Shown piece after piece: positions 1-7,167 of a stretch of DNA of 11,081 nt. Source of the stretch: Tannerella sp. (GTDB lineage Bacteria > Bacteroidota > Bacteroidia > Bacteroidales > Tannerellaceae); the NCBI GenBank assembly GCA_031267485.1, contig JAIRYY010000315.1, forward strand, positions 1 through 11,081, in the 5' to 3' direction. The position numbers and the translations under genes are program-made. The notes under the pieces were generated by a model, which was not told the origin of the DNA, did no database searches, and worked only from the letters and a program-made list of their open reading frames with translations. Position 1 is the first letter of the stretch. The number at the start of each line of letters is the position of its first letter.

Positions 1-6
1 AACGGT

Positions 7-161
7 AAGTCCCGCAGGGACGGAACTTTATTAACCGTAGGTCGCGACCTACGGAAAAAATAATGCGGGGACAAAAGTCCCGCAGGGACGGAACTTACTT
101 GGACTTTGCCACGGCAACCTCCGATTGTTACGGATATTCAAGTGCCGTCCCTGCGGGACTT
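7..161. repeat. Cluster of three GTCCCGCAGGGAC-type repeat copies
   Basis: A 22-bp unit beginning AAGTCCCGCAGGGACGG occurs identically at 7-28 and 75-96, and its first 17 bases occur in reverse orientation at 145-161. The core GTCCC-GCA-GGGAC is itself a small hairpin (5-bp stem, 3-nt loop). Copies two and three form a 17-bp inverted repeat with a 53-nt spacer. No reading frame here is convincing. The pattern resembles the short dispersed palindromic repeats of Bacteroidales intergenic DNA; whether this family recurs elsewhere in this genome cannot be seen from the window. Confidence 0.85.
35..54. repeat. Perfect 20-bp palindrome
   Basis: CCGTAGGTCGCGACCTACGG is identical to its own reverse complement. 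It lies between the first two copies of the GTCCCGCAGGGAC repeat and is followed by an A-run. It could be part of the same dispersed element, or a cruciform or operator-type site. With no gene boundary visible to the left, its role is not determinable. Confidence 0.85.
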
Positions 162-226
162 GGGACGGAGAAGCGATTTTCGAAACCGGTATATGTTATT
201 TATTTTTCATTCCTAACCGATTTTAT

Positions 227-292
227 TTAACCACAGAGGACACGGAGGGCACAGAGATACACGGAGAGATGAGTTATATACCGTTTTATTTT
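227..292 (+). repeat. ACCACAGAGG-type dispersed repeat, copy 1
   Basis: This 66-nt stretch starts TTAACCACAGAGGACACGG and ends TATACCGTTTTATTTT. It aligns with 1133-1199 over its whole length with about four substitutions and one 1-nt gap. Its last two bases overlap the stop codon of the regulator gene (TAA read from 291-293 on the minus strand). The core resembles a widespread dispersed intergenic repeat whose spurious translation reads TTEDTEGTE. Confidence 0.85.
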
Positions 293-986
293 AATTCACT
301 ATTCGTTGCAATTCGAGAATAATAAACAATTTTTTCACATCCTGCAACCGAATCAAACTGTCATCGTACATCGGGTTGGGCGAATGTACGACGACCGTAT
401 CCTTTTCAATATCATGAGATGTGATTTGCCTGACTGTTATCCCTTCGTTTGCATGAACGATGACAAACGACTTTGGTTTGTTGAAATACAGTTTTCTTTG
501 CCGATTTGTACAATCCGTCTCCCTGCATATCAGTATATCTCCCGGATTGTAACTGCTGTCCGATCCGTCGTTCATACTGTCGTCCCTCATTTCGAAACAT
601 ATATAACTTCCTTTGCTTTCGGATTCCGTAACAACCGGCAGAGTAGGAAGAGTATCAATATATGATTTGTCGTTCAGTCGGTTGATATACTCCGTCTGTG
701 CATGTCGGCCAATCAACGGAGCATAAACCAATTTTTTGTAATTCGACCTTTCCGTCGTTCCTGTTTCCTGAAAATAAGGAGTATTAATCATTTTTCCTTT
801 CCCTGTAACAAGCCATTCGATGTTTAAATCGTGAAAGACATTAACAATTTTCTCAATTATTTCGGATCCTACGGAAGGGCTTTTGGCGGAGATATAACCT
901 GAAGATATTCCGACCAGGTCTTCAAAGCGATTTCGCCCCAATCCTTTGTATTCAACAAATTTTTTTAACCTGTCCTTGGTATTCAT
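291..986 (-). CDS. XRE-family HTH / S24 (LexA/CI-like) transcriptional regulator
   Basis: Predicted DNA-binding repressor of 231 aa. Residues 4-45 form a helix-turn-helix of the XRE type (RFEDLVGISSGYIS), followed by LNIEWLVTGKGKM, a phrase typical of Bacteroidetes phage-repressor-like regulators. Residues about 85-225 form an S24 peptidase-like domain with FEMRDDSMNDG, where Ser137 matches the LexA/CI nucleophile. The position where LexA has its catalytic lysine (TVKR-like) reads ITVRQ with Arg186, so self-cleavage may be lost. I chose the ATG at 984-986 because family members begin near M-N-T-K-D-R and it follows TAAGGAAA; the upstream ATG at 1016 would add ten residues. No TAnnTTTG promoter motif was found upstream. 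The gene is markedly more AT-rich than its neighbours and sits between two direct repeats, which suggests acquisition or rearrangement. Its targets are unknown. Confidence 0.85.
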   Translation of the reverse strand: MNTKDRLKKFVEYKGLGRNRFEDLVGISSGYISAKSPSVGSEIIEKIVNVFHDLNIEWLVTGKGKMINTPYFQETGTTERSNYKKLVYAPLIGRHAQTEYINRLNDKSYIDTLPTLPVVTESESKGSYICFEMRDDSMNDGSDSSYNPGDILICRETDCTNRQRKLYFNKPKSFVIVHANEGITVRQITSHDIEKDTVVVHSPNPMYDDSLIRLQDVKKLFIILELQRIVN

Positions 987-1068
987 TTTCCTTAAGTATT
1001 GTGTAAAAAATAACATGGTCGATTAAAACGGAGTAATCAAAATAAATATAGTATAATAATACAAATGT

Positions 1069-1173
1069 TCTCCGTGTATCTCCGTGCCCTCCGTGATCTC
1101 TGCGGTTAAACAAAAAACAGTCGAAATAGCGTTTAACCACAGAGGGCACGGAGAGCACAGAGATACACGGAGA
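1069..1173. repeat. Long imperfect inverted repeat (43-bp arms)
   Basis: The arm at 1069-1111 is the reverse complement of 1131-1173 at 38 of 43 positions, with a 19-nt A-rich loop at 1112-1130. Both arms are copies of the ACCACAGAGG-type repeat placed head to head. A transcript from either strand could fold into a long hairpin, so it might act as a 3' structure for the glycosidase gene to its right. There is no clean stem-plus-U-tract, so I do not call it a terminator. Confidence 0.85.
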
Positions 1174-1199
1174 GATAAAGTTATATACCATTTTATTTT
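1133..1199 (+). repeat. ACCACAGAGG-type dispersed repeat, copy 2
   Basis: Same orientation as 227-292 and similar through the flanking GTTATATACC and TTTTATTTT, which the inverted copy at 1069-1111 lacks. The two direct copies are therefore closer relatives of each other and bracket the regulator gene about 906 bp apart. Confidence 0.85.
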
Positions 1200-1227
1200 T
1201 TACTTTTTACTTTTTATTTTTTACTAA
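1190..1227. repeat. AT-rich TTTTTAC heptamer run
   Basis: Low-complexity tract built from imperfect tandem TTTTTAC/TTTTTAT units, immediately downstream of the stop codon (1243-1245) of the minus-strand glycosidase gene. It may be slippage-prone. No function is evident. Confidence 0.65.
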
Positions 1228-1242
1228 CTTGACTATTTTAAA

Positions 1243-3339
1243 TTAAGGCGCGTTTGACAGTCCTTCGTAACGTACTGTCCAACTGCCGTCGTCGGGGAAT
1301 CCCGGAGCATGTTTGTCGGGCGCTCCGTCCCAGCCTGCCGCCATCATTGCAACGGCATACAACAAACCGCCGTTCGACGGAAAATATGGGAACGGTCCGC
1401 CGGTACTCAGTCCTGCGGCGTTATATCCGTTCTTGACGGAAGGATGCAGCAGAGCGTCAACAGCCATCTGCGTTTCGCCGTTACGCGCCGCCGCCATTGC
1501 CATCATCGGGAAATCCCATCCCCAGCATCTGTCCCATTGCCATGTTTCCCACACTTTGCGAACGGTACGCCTGACTGTTTCGATATTGGTTCCGTCGCCG
1601 GGCAACATGCCGCCGGGGCCAATCAGGGACGGATGTTCCCAATTCATTTTTGTATACGTGTCGGGCATATTCTCCTGCGACAGATATACGCCGTCCGAAA
1701 CAGGCAACGGAGCAAGTTGTTCGATTATTTTGTCCCATCGCTGTTCACGCGGCAAGCCAAGCCGTTCGCGCCAGGTTTGCGCTTGGCGAAGTCCGGTGCG
1801 CCAGTACGAAAGTTCGAAACACGGATTCCATGATTCCCTGTAATTGTTGTTTTCCGGGACTGTGGCCAGCGGTGGTCCGAGCACGTAATATTGCGTCGTT
1901 GTGTCGAACACGGCGAAAGACGCCATAAACTCTGCCGATTCATGTACGATTTCCCGCCATTTTTCAAGCGTTTCCTTCGTAGGATACAGGCGATACTCCA
2001 ATTCGGCATAGAAAATAGGATGCGGCTGCTGCCAGATTAACAGCGGCCCGGTGCCCGAAGGAGAATCTTCCGCATCAGGACCGATCATTTTCGGCCAGCG
2101 CGCGCCGGCAAAACCTTGCGACTCGGCAAGTTCTTTCGCTTTGGGTAAAATATCGCGATACCATTTCAGGCTTTTATCCATCATCGGCCAGCGGTTCCAC
2201 AGTCCGTAATGTGCGCCGTGCCACCAGTGCATCTCAAGGTGAAACTTGCCGTACCATCCGCTGTTGTTGAAAAGCCCGCTTTCCTGCGGCGGATACGAAC
2301 CGGCTTCGTTGACGGCAAGCAGGTACTGCGAAAGCACGATACGCCGTTCGAGTTCTTTCCAGCGCGGGTCGCGGCTGCCCGACAGGTCAATCGCCCCGCC
2401 GGTCTGCCAAAACGTCTGCCAGTGTTTCCCCGACGCCTGTATCGCGCCATCGAACGGAGGAAGCGCGGCGGCCGCTTTTTCCGTCGCGTAATGCACGGTA
2501 AACGACAGCGTCTCCGCTTCCGTGCCGGGCGTCAGCACGAACCGGTGCGCGGCTGCTTCCGCAAATTCGGCCGTTCCGTCCCAGGCAATGGAGGCATGGT
2601 AGCGCATGTCGTCCATCTGCCGTTGCAGGTCGGCGCGATGACTGTCGCCGGAAAAGAGGAAGGTCCGGTGCAGTTCCGGGTTATCCCAGTCGGCGCCGGT
2701 CACGCCCGGATGCCCGTAGGGGAAAGTCCATTCCACCCGCAGACGTCCGCTCCGCAAAAGCGGAGTTTGAACCCTCACCGCCAGACTTCCCGTTTCCGGC
2801 TCGACGCAGGTGAGCACGCGAACGGGTACGCCCTCGACCGTATAACGACTGTCAATGACGCCATTCCACATATTCAGCGTCTGCCGGATATTCTCCACGT
2901 CGCCGGATTCGACGAGCCGGCCGTCCTCTTTCCCAATCATGAAACGCAACCGTCCGAGACAAATCCGGTGCGGATTTTCGCGCATCCATGTATAAAGCGC
3001 TTCCTGTCCTTTGGACGAGGAGCGGTAGGACAGCGTGCGTCCGTGAAAATCATAGTCCTGCAGCCTGAGCGCGGCGTATCCGCCCTCCACCGGACAGGGC
3101 GCGGAATGCCACCCCCAGTGCGACATGGTGTTGCCGTGAAACGTCTGCAATCCTGTGGCATCAATGCCGAACGCTATTTCCCCATTGCCGACCTGCAGCA
3201 GTTCAACGGCGGAAAGGCTGTCGAGCGTCACGGCATGCCGTCCGACCAGCGCTTCGCGGTCAATCGGCGCACGCTTGCCGGATGTGCAGCCCTGCAACAG
3301 CCCTGCGGCCGTAATCAGTAAGTAAATCAGTCTGTTCAT
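1243..3339 (-). CDS. Lipoprotein, GH65-like (alpha/alpha)6-barrel glycoside hydrolase
   Basis: Predicted carbohydrate-active enzyme of 698 aa. The first 18 residues are a lipoprotein signal (MNRLIYLL core, lipobox LLQGC with Cys18). No acidic export signal follows the cysteine (TSGKRAP), so an inward-facing outer-membrane location is more likely than surface display; this is inference. The N-terminal half looks like the beta-sandwich of GH65-type enzymes, with VGNGEIAFGIDATGLQTF at about 50-67. The C-terminal half has helical-barrel signatures: KFHLEMHWWH (Glu369), WNPCFELSYWRTG, and WGWDFPMMAMAAARNG from about 606. Similar Bacteroidetes proteins are usually labelled hypothetical or GH65-like. 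The catalytic acid cannot be assigned safely and the substrate is unknown. The ATG at 3337-3339 was chosen because it gives the signal peptide; upstream in-frame ATGs do not. A TACTTTTG promoter motif lies 22 nt upstream. No SusC/SusD pair or sugar regulator is in view. Confidence 0.72.
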   Translation of the reverse strand: MNRLIYLLITAAGLLQGCTSGKRAPIDREALVGRHAVTLDSLSAVELLQVGNGEIAFGIDATGLQTFHGNTMSHWGWHSAPCPVEGGYAALRLQDYDFHGRTLSYRSSSKGQEALYTWMRENPHRICLGRLRFMIGKEDGRLVESGDVENIRQTLNMWNGVIDSRYTVEGVPVRVLTCVEPETGSLAVRVQTPLLRSGRLRVEWTFPYGHPGVTGADWDNPELHRTFLFSGDSHRADLQRQMDDMRYHASIAWDGTAEFAEAAAHRFVLTPGTEAETLSFTVHYATEKAAAALPPFDGAIQASGKHWQTFWQTGGAIDLSGSRDPRWKELERRIVLSQYLLAVNEAGSYPPQESGLFNNSGWYGKFHLEMHWWHGAHYGLWNRWPMMDKSLKWYRDILPKAKELAESQGFAGARWPKMIGPDAEDSPSGTGPLLIWQQPHPIFYAELEYRLYPTKETLEKWREIVHESAEFMASFAVFDTTTQYYVLGPPLATVPENNNYRESWNPCFELSYWRTGLRQAQTWRERLGLPREQRWDKIIEQLAPLPVSDGVYLSQENMPDTYTKMNWEHPSLIGPGGMLPGDGTNIETVRRTVRKVWETWQWDRCWGWDFPMMAMAAARNGETQMAVDALLHPSVKNGYNAAGLSTGGPFPYFPSNGGLLYAVAMMAAGWDGAPDKHAPGFPDDGSWTVRYEGLSNAP

Positions 3340-3360
3340 TGTTTTCAATATTTTTGTCTT

Positions 3361-3368
3361 CAAAAGTA
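3361..3368 (-). promoter_or_regulatory. Bacteroidetes -7 motif (TACTTTTG) for the glycosidase gene
   Basis: On the minus strand TACTTTTG fits the Bacteroidetes -7 consensus TAnnTTTG and lies 22 nt before the chosen ATG at 3339. A -33 TTG at the expected 19-21 nt spacing is not evident. Confidence 0.5.
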
Positions 3369-3435
3369 TCACAATACCGGACAATGTCATGTACGTTTTT
3401 CCGACATTATTATTCATTTTCCTGACATACTCCCG

Positions 3436-3445
3436 GAATATATTC
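3436..3445. promoter_or_regulatory. Palindrome in divergent promoter region, possible operator
   Basis: GAATATATTC is a perfect 10-bp palindrome between the two outward-facing promoters. TGTCATG is also repeated on either side, at 3385-3391 and 3457-3463. A short AT-rich palindrome can arise by chance, so an operator role is only a suggestion. Confidence 0.2.
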
Positions 3446-3477
3446 AGGATAAATACTGTCATGATAAAATATTTGCG

Positions 3478-3485
3478 TACTTTTG
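3478..3485 (+). promoter_or_regulatory. Bacteroidetes -7 motif (TACTTTTG) for SUI1-helicase operon
   Basis: TACTTTTG matches TAnnTTTG and lies 28 nt upstream of the ATG at 3514, leaving a short leader. The upstream -33 position is weak. Confidence 0.5.
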
Positions 3486-3513
3486 CCGAAATTTGTTTCA
3501 TTGGATAATACGT

Positions 3514-3858
3514 ATGAAAAATAATGAATGGAAAGGCCGGTCAGGTATGGTCTATTCGACAAAACCTGACTTTCAATACGATACGGGGGATAATCCCGGG
3601 GAGGAAACGCCACATGCGGAAAAGCAGTCGTTGCGCATATCACTGGATAAGCGAAACCGCGGCGGGAAAACGGTTACGCTGATTACCGGGTTCCGCGGGA
3701 AAAACGACGACCTCGCCGCCCTCGGGAAATTACTGAAAACAAAGTGCGGCGTCGGAGGTTCTGCTAAGGACGGGGAAATCATCATCCAGGGCGATGTCAG
3801 GCAGAAAGTTGCGGATATCCTCGTCAAAGAGGGATACGGCAGGACAAAAATCATCTGA
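3514..3858 (+). CDS. SUI1/eIF1-like translation initiation factor (YciH family)
   Basis: A 114-aa protein of the SUI1 family. Eukaryotic eIF1 acts at the small ribosomal subunit in start-codon selection; the bacterial YciH-type role is less settled, so ribosome binding is inferred. The N-terminal 45 residues are a hydrophilic, probably flexible tail (start MKNNEWKGRSGMVYST, typical of Bacteroidetes members). Residues 52-114 hold the domain: VTLITGFRGKND at 54-65, LGKLLKTKCGVGGSAKDG at 70-87, IIIQGD at 89-94 and a C-terminal helix ending KEGYGRTKII. I chose the ATG at 3514 over the in-frame ATG at 3493 because the family begins at this MKxN-D/E-W sequence and because it suits the -7 motif at 3478. 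The stop codon is 4 nt before the helicase start, so the two genes are almost certainly co-transcribed. Confidence 0.9.
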   Translation: MKNNEWKGRSGMVYSTKPDFQYDTGDNPGEETPHAEKQSLRISLDKRNRGGKTVTLITGFRGKNDDLAALGKLLKTKCGVGGSAKDGEIIIQGDVRQKVADILVKEGYGRTKII

Positions 3859-3862
3859 ATAC

Positions 3863-6800
3863 ATGCTTACGATATACAGCGCTTCTGCGGGCACAGGCAA
3901 GACTCACACACTGACGGGCGAATATCTGTCGCTGCTGTTCAAGGGACGGGAACGGCACCGGCACATCCTCGCCGTAACGTTCACGAACAAGGCGACGGCC
4001 GAAATGAAAAGCCGCATCGTGGAAGAACTGTTCCGCCTTGCCGACAACCGCCCGTCCAGATATATCGCGCAGCTGTCCGACAACGGTAAAAATGACGAAA
4101 CCGCCATCCGCAACCGGGCAAAAGAGATACTGATATCCATTCTGCACGACTATTCCGCATTTAACATCAGCACTATCGACCATTTTTTTCAGCATACTAT
4201 CCGGGCGTTTACCCGCGAAATAGGACTGCAGGGGAACTATCAGATTGAACTGGACGAAAACCGGATGATGGAAGAAGCGGTCGAAAACATGCTTGCCGCG
4301 CTCGAAAAAAGTGAAAACGCGGCGCTCATGAACTGGCTGCTGCGTTTCGTCGAAGACAAAATAGAAGAAGGCGGGGGCTGGGATATACGGAGGGATATCA
4401 TAAAGCTCGGCGGACAGCTGTTTAAGGAAACCTACAAGTCGCACAGTCCCGAGATTCGGGAGGAATTAAACCAAAAGGAACTCCTTTCGGATTACCAGAA
4501 TGAACTTTTCAGGATTATCCAGTCGACCCGGAAAACGGCCAGGGAGTTGGGCGAAAAGGGCGTTATGCTGATGAAACGGCATGGCATGCAGCCATCCGGG
4601 TTCAAGGGCGGCAGCAGGTCTGTGTTTTTCCTCTTCGAACAACTGGCCGCAGGAATAATGAAGGAACCGGCCGCCACGTTCCGCGGACTGGTTGATAACG
4701 TGGACGGCTACCTCGCCAAAACGGCGTCGCCCGCGCAAAAACAGGCAGCCGAACAGATTTACGCGGACGGCATGAATGAACTGACAGGCAGCGTCGTTTC
4801 TTTTTTCGACAACCTCGCCGGTTATCATACGGCGAACGAGATTGCCCGCAATTTCTATGCGCTGGGGATACTTACCGACCTGTCGCAACACATTGCGTCG
4901 TGGCGCGAAGAGAAAAACAAAATGCTCATTGCCGACACAACCGAACTGCTCAACAGGGTAATTGACGGCAACGATATCCCTTTCATTTACGAAAAGACGG
5001 GGACGCGTATCGAACATTACATGATTGACGAGTTTCAGGATACGAGCGGCATGCAATGGGCTAACTTCCGCCCGCTGCTCAAGGAGAGCCTCGACTATGG
5101 CCGCAGCAATCTGATTGTGGGCGACGTGAAACAGAGTATCTACCGCTTCCGAAATTCCGACTGGACGTTGCTTGACTGTCAGGTGAAAAAGGATTTCCCG
5201 CAACAGACAACCGGGAAAAACCTGGATGTCAACTGGCGGAGCTGCCGCCATATTGTGGAATTTAACAATATGCTTTTTGCCAATATCCCGGCAATTCTGC
5301 AACAGGCATATAACGAGGAAACCGGACAGTCGTCGCTGCCGGACGAGGGAAAAAACCTGTACAGTTCCCGCATCGTGTCCGCCTATGCAAACGCGTTCCA
5401 GCACGTCTCGGAACCTTTGGCCGGCAAGGACGGCCATGTACGCATACAGTTTCTGGAAGACAATGAGGAACAGAGCTGGAAAGAGCAGAGTCTGGCGCAG
5501 TTGCCGCGCATCGTCGAACAGCTGCAGGACAACGGATACGAGCTGCGGGATATGGCCATCCTCACGCGGACGGGACAGGAGGGGATATCCGTCGCGGAAA
5601 CGCTGCTCGCATACAGGGAAGCACATCCCGAATCGGCGTACAGATACGACATTATCTCCGAAGATTCGCTGACAATAAACGCTTCCGTTTCGGTACGGTG
5701 GTTTGTGGCGATGCTGAAACACCTCAACCGGCCGGATGCCGTCAATCACCGTCACATGGCGCTCGTCACCCATGCCGTCCTGCGGAGAAAAAAACATGCC
5801 GCAACGCTGGAAAACCCGCGGAATGAACTGCCCGGCGATTCCGGCGCGACAAATGGCCGGAGGCCGGACGCCACGCAAAGTTCCCGCGAGCTGTTTCTCC
5901 CCTACCCTCCCGAAATCCGGGCCGCACTCGAAAAACTGTCCAGCCGCCCCCTTTACGAACTCACCGAAGGGCTGTTCCGTCTTTTTGAAGACGATTTTCC
6001 GGAAAATGAACTTGTCTTTATCCAGGCATTCCTCGATGCGGTCGCCGAATTTTCGACAGGCGAAACAGCCGATACCGGACAATTCATCGCATGGTGGGAC
6101 GAGACGGGATACCGGAAGAAAATAGTCACGCCCGACACTCAGAATGCTATCCGTATCATGACCATACACAAGGCTAAAGGACTTGGCTTCAAAGCCGTCA
6201 TTATACCTTTTACGGAATGGAAATTAGACCAGAAAGATGCGATTATATGGTGTCTTCCCCGGCAAAAACCGTTCGACAGAATAAGTTTCCTCCCCGTCAA
6301 ATACAGCCGGGCGCTGAAAAAAACTTTTTTTGCCGCCGGTTATTTCCACGAGAAACTTCATGCTTACATGGACAACCTCAACACGCTATACGTGGCTTTT
6401 ACCCGCGCGAAAGAGGAACTGATTGCAATAGCGCCAAAACCCAAAACCGAAACGACAACCATATCCCTGCTGCTGCGGGACGGCCTGCTGGCGGACACCC
6501 AAAACCCGCCGGACGCTGAACAGGACATCTATGAACGCGGGACGTGGTGGCATACGGAAAAGACCGCGCAACTGCACGAAACGGAAGAACTTCACGTGCG
6601 GCGCTTTCATTCCGTATCGCCCGACGAACGCATACAGCTGCGCCTGCAGCATCGCAAAGGGGGATTCGCCGGAGAGGAAAAGCGCAAATACGGGCTGCTT
6701 ATGCACGATATATTAAGTGAAATCGAAAGGCATGAAGACCTGGATACGGCCATTTCCGCCAGATACCTGTCCGGCGAAATAACCCGCGGCGAGTCCACGG

Positions 6801-7111
6801 TTTTGAAAGACAGGCTTGAGAGCCTCCTGGACAGCGAACCCGCGAAAAAATGGTTCGACGGCTCCATGCAGGTCATGACCGAAGCTGAAATCCTGTCCGG
6901 CAGAGGACAGTCGCATCGTCCGGACCGCATTATGACGGACGGTGACAGCCGCGTGACGGTTGTCGACTACAAATCAGGAGAACAAAAAGAAATGCGCCAC
7001 CACCGCCAGATTAAAAACTATATCGCCCTGATACGGGATATGGGGTATCGGCACGTGGATGGATACCTGTGGTATATCACGCTTAACGAGATTGAAAAAT
7101 GCATTTTTTGA
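3863..7111 (+). CDS. AddA/RecB-like UvrD-family helicase with C-terminal PD-(D/E)XK nuclease
   Basis: A 1082-aa superfamily 1A helicase-nuclease, probably processing double-strand DNA ends for recombination. Helicase motifs appear in order: Walker A SASAGTGKT (Lys13), motif Ia AVTFTNKATAEMK (about 37-49), Walker B DEFQDTS (from Asp389), motif III VGDVKQSIYRFR (from 419), motif IV NWRSCRHIVEFNN (from 457), motif V MTIHKAKGLGF (from 766) and motif VI YVAFTRAK (from 843). The C-terminus has RecB-type nuclease motifs: LLMHDIL (His948), RPDRI, VVDYKSG (Asp1035, Lys1037) and QIKNY. All expected catalytic residues are present. The ATG at 3863 gives Walker A its usual position a few residues in; the frame remains open upstream to 3794 but inside the SUI1 gene. 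A partner AddB-type gene would be expected for an AddAB enzyme, but none is next to it here, so I leave the symbol blank. Confidence 0.9.
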   Translation: MLTIYSASAGTGKTHTLTGEYLSLLFKGRERHRHILAVTFTNKATAEMKSRIVEELFRLADNRPSRYIAQLSDNGKNDETAIRNRAKEILISILHDYSAFNISTIDHFFQHTIRAFTREIGLQGNYQIELDENRMMEEAVENMLAALEKSENAALMNWLLRFVEDKIEEGGGWDIRRDIIKLGGQLFKETYKSHSPEIREELNQKELLSDYQNELFRIIQSTRKTARELGEKGVMLMKRHGMQPSGFKGGSRSVFFLFEQLAAGIMKEPAATFRGLVDNVDGYLAKTASPAQKQAAEQIYADGMNELTGSVVSFFDNLAGYHTANEIARNFYALGILTDLSQHIASWREEKNKMLIADTTELLNRVIDGNDIPFIYEKTGTRIEHYMIDEFQDTSGMQWANFRPLLKESLDYGRSNLIVGDVKQSIYRFRNSDWTLLDCQVKKDFPQQTTGKNLDVNWRSCRHIVEFNNMLFANIPAILQQAYNEETGQSSLPDEGKNLYSSRIVSAYANAFQHVSEPLAGKDGHVRIQFLEDNEEQSWKEQSLAQLPRIVEQLQDNGYELRDMAILTRTGQEGISVAETLLAYREAHPESAYRYDIISEDSLTINASVSVRWFVAMLKHLNRPDAVNHRHMALVTHAVLRRKKHAATLENPRNELPGDSGATNGRRPDATQSSRELFLPYPPEIRAALEKLSSRPLYELTEGLFRLFEDDFPENELVFIQAFLDAVAEFSTGETADTGQFIAWWDETGYRKKIVTPDTQNAIRIMTIHKAKGLGFKAVIIPFTEWKLDQKDAIIWCLPRQKPFDRISFLPVKYSRALKKTFFAAGYFHEKLHAYMDNLNTLYVAFTRAKEELIAIAPKPKTETTTISLLLRDGLLADTQNPPDAEQDIYERGTWWHTEKTAQLHETEELHVRRFHSVSPDERIQLRLQHRKGGFAGEEKRKYGLLMHDILSEIERHEDLDTAISARYLSGEITRGESTVLKDRLESLLDSEPAKKWFDGSMQVMTEAEILSGRGQSHRPDRIMTDGDSRVTVVDYKSGEQKEMRHHRQIKNYIALIRDMGYRHVDGYLWYITLNEIEKCIF

Positions 7112-7119
7112 GCATCCTG

Positions 7120-7140
7120 TTTTTTTATTATGAAAAAAAA
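7120..7140 (+). terminator. Weak T-run/A-run stem after helicase gene
   Basis: A run of T, the short loop ATTATG and a run of A follow the helicase stop codon at 7109-7111. It can pair only through A-U pairs and has no GC stem, so it is at best a weak terminator. Readthrough into psd is possible. Confidence 0.2.
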
Positions 7141-7143
7141 GTC

Positions 7144-7151
7144 TAATTTTG
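7144..7151 (+). promoter_or_regulatory. Bacteroidetes -7 motif (TAATTTTG) for psd-pssA
   Basis: TAATTTTG matches TAnnTTTG and lies 16 nt before the psd ATG at 7168, implying a very short leader. No TTG is seen at -33. Confidence 0.4.
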
Positions 7152-7167
7152 TCGCACTTAAAAAGAT

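Noticed and set aside
125..322. 65-codon plus-strand frame at the left edge
   Set aside because: It runs through the dispersed repeats, and its TTEDTEGTE segment is the usual spurious translation of the ACCACAGAGG repeat. There is no family similarity.
952..1191. 79-codon minus-strand frame upstream of the regulator
   Set aside because: It consists mostly of translated inverted repeat and overlaps the regulator start in another frame.
2209..3321. 370-codon plus-strand frame
   Set aside because: Antisense to the glycosidase gene. It is low-complexity, Arg/Pro-rich with no domain signature, and expected from the GC-biased codon use on the other strand.
3340..3501. Upstream extension of the glycosidase gene to an ATG at 3501
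   Set aside because: It would bury the lipoprotein signal peptide behind 54 residues and cover the -7 motif at 3361-3368.
3794..3862. Upstream extension of the helicase into the SUI1 gene
   Set aside because: The added residues are a frame-shifted reading of the conserved SUI1 C-terminus; the ATG at 3863 places Walker A as in the family.
4466..6169. 567-codon minus-strand frame
   Set aside because: Antisense to the helicase gene, whose motifs on the plus strand are complete. The antisense translation has no recognisable domain.
7120..7140. Strong intrinsic terminator separating the helicase and psd
   Set aside because: The possible stem is only A-T pairs; it is kept as a weak candidate, not a firm call.
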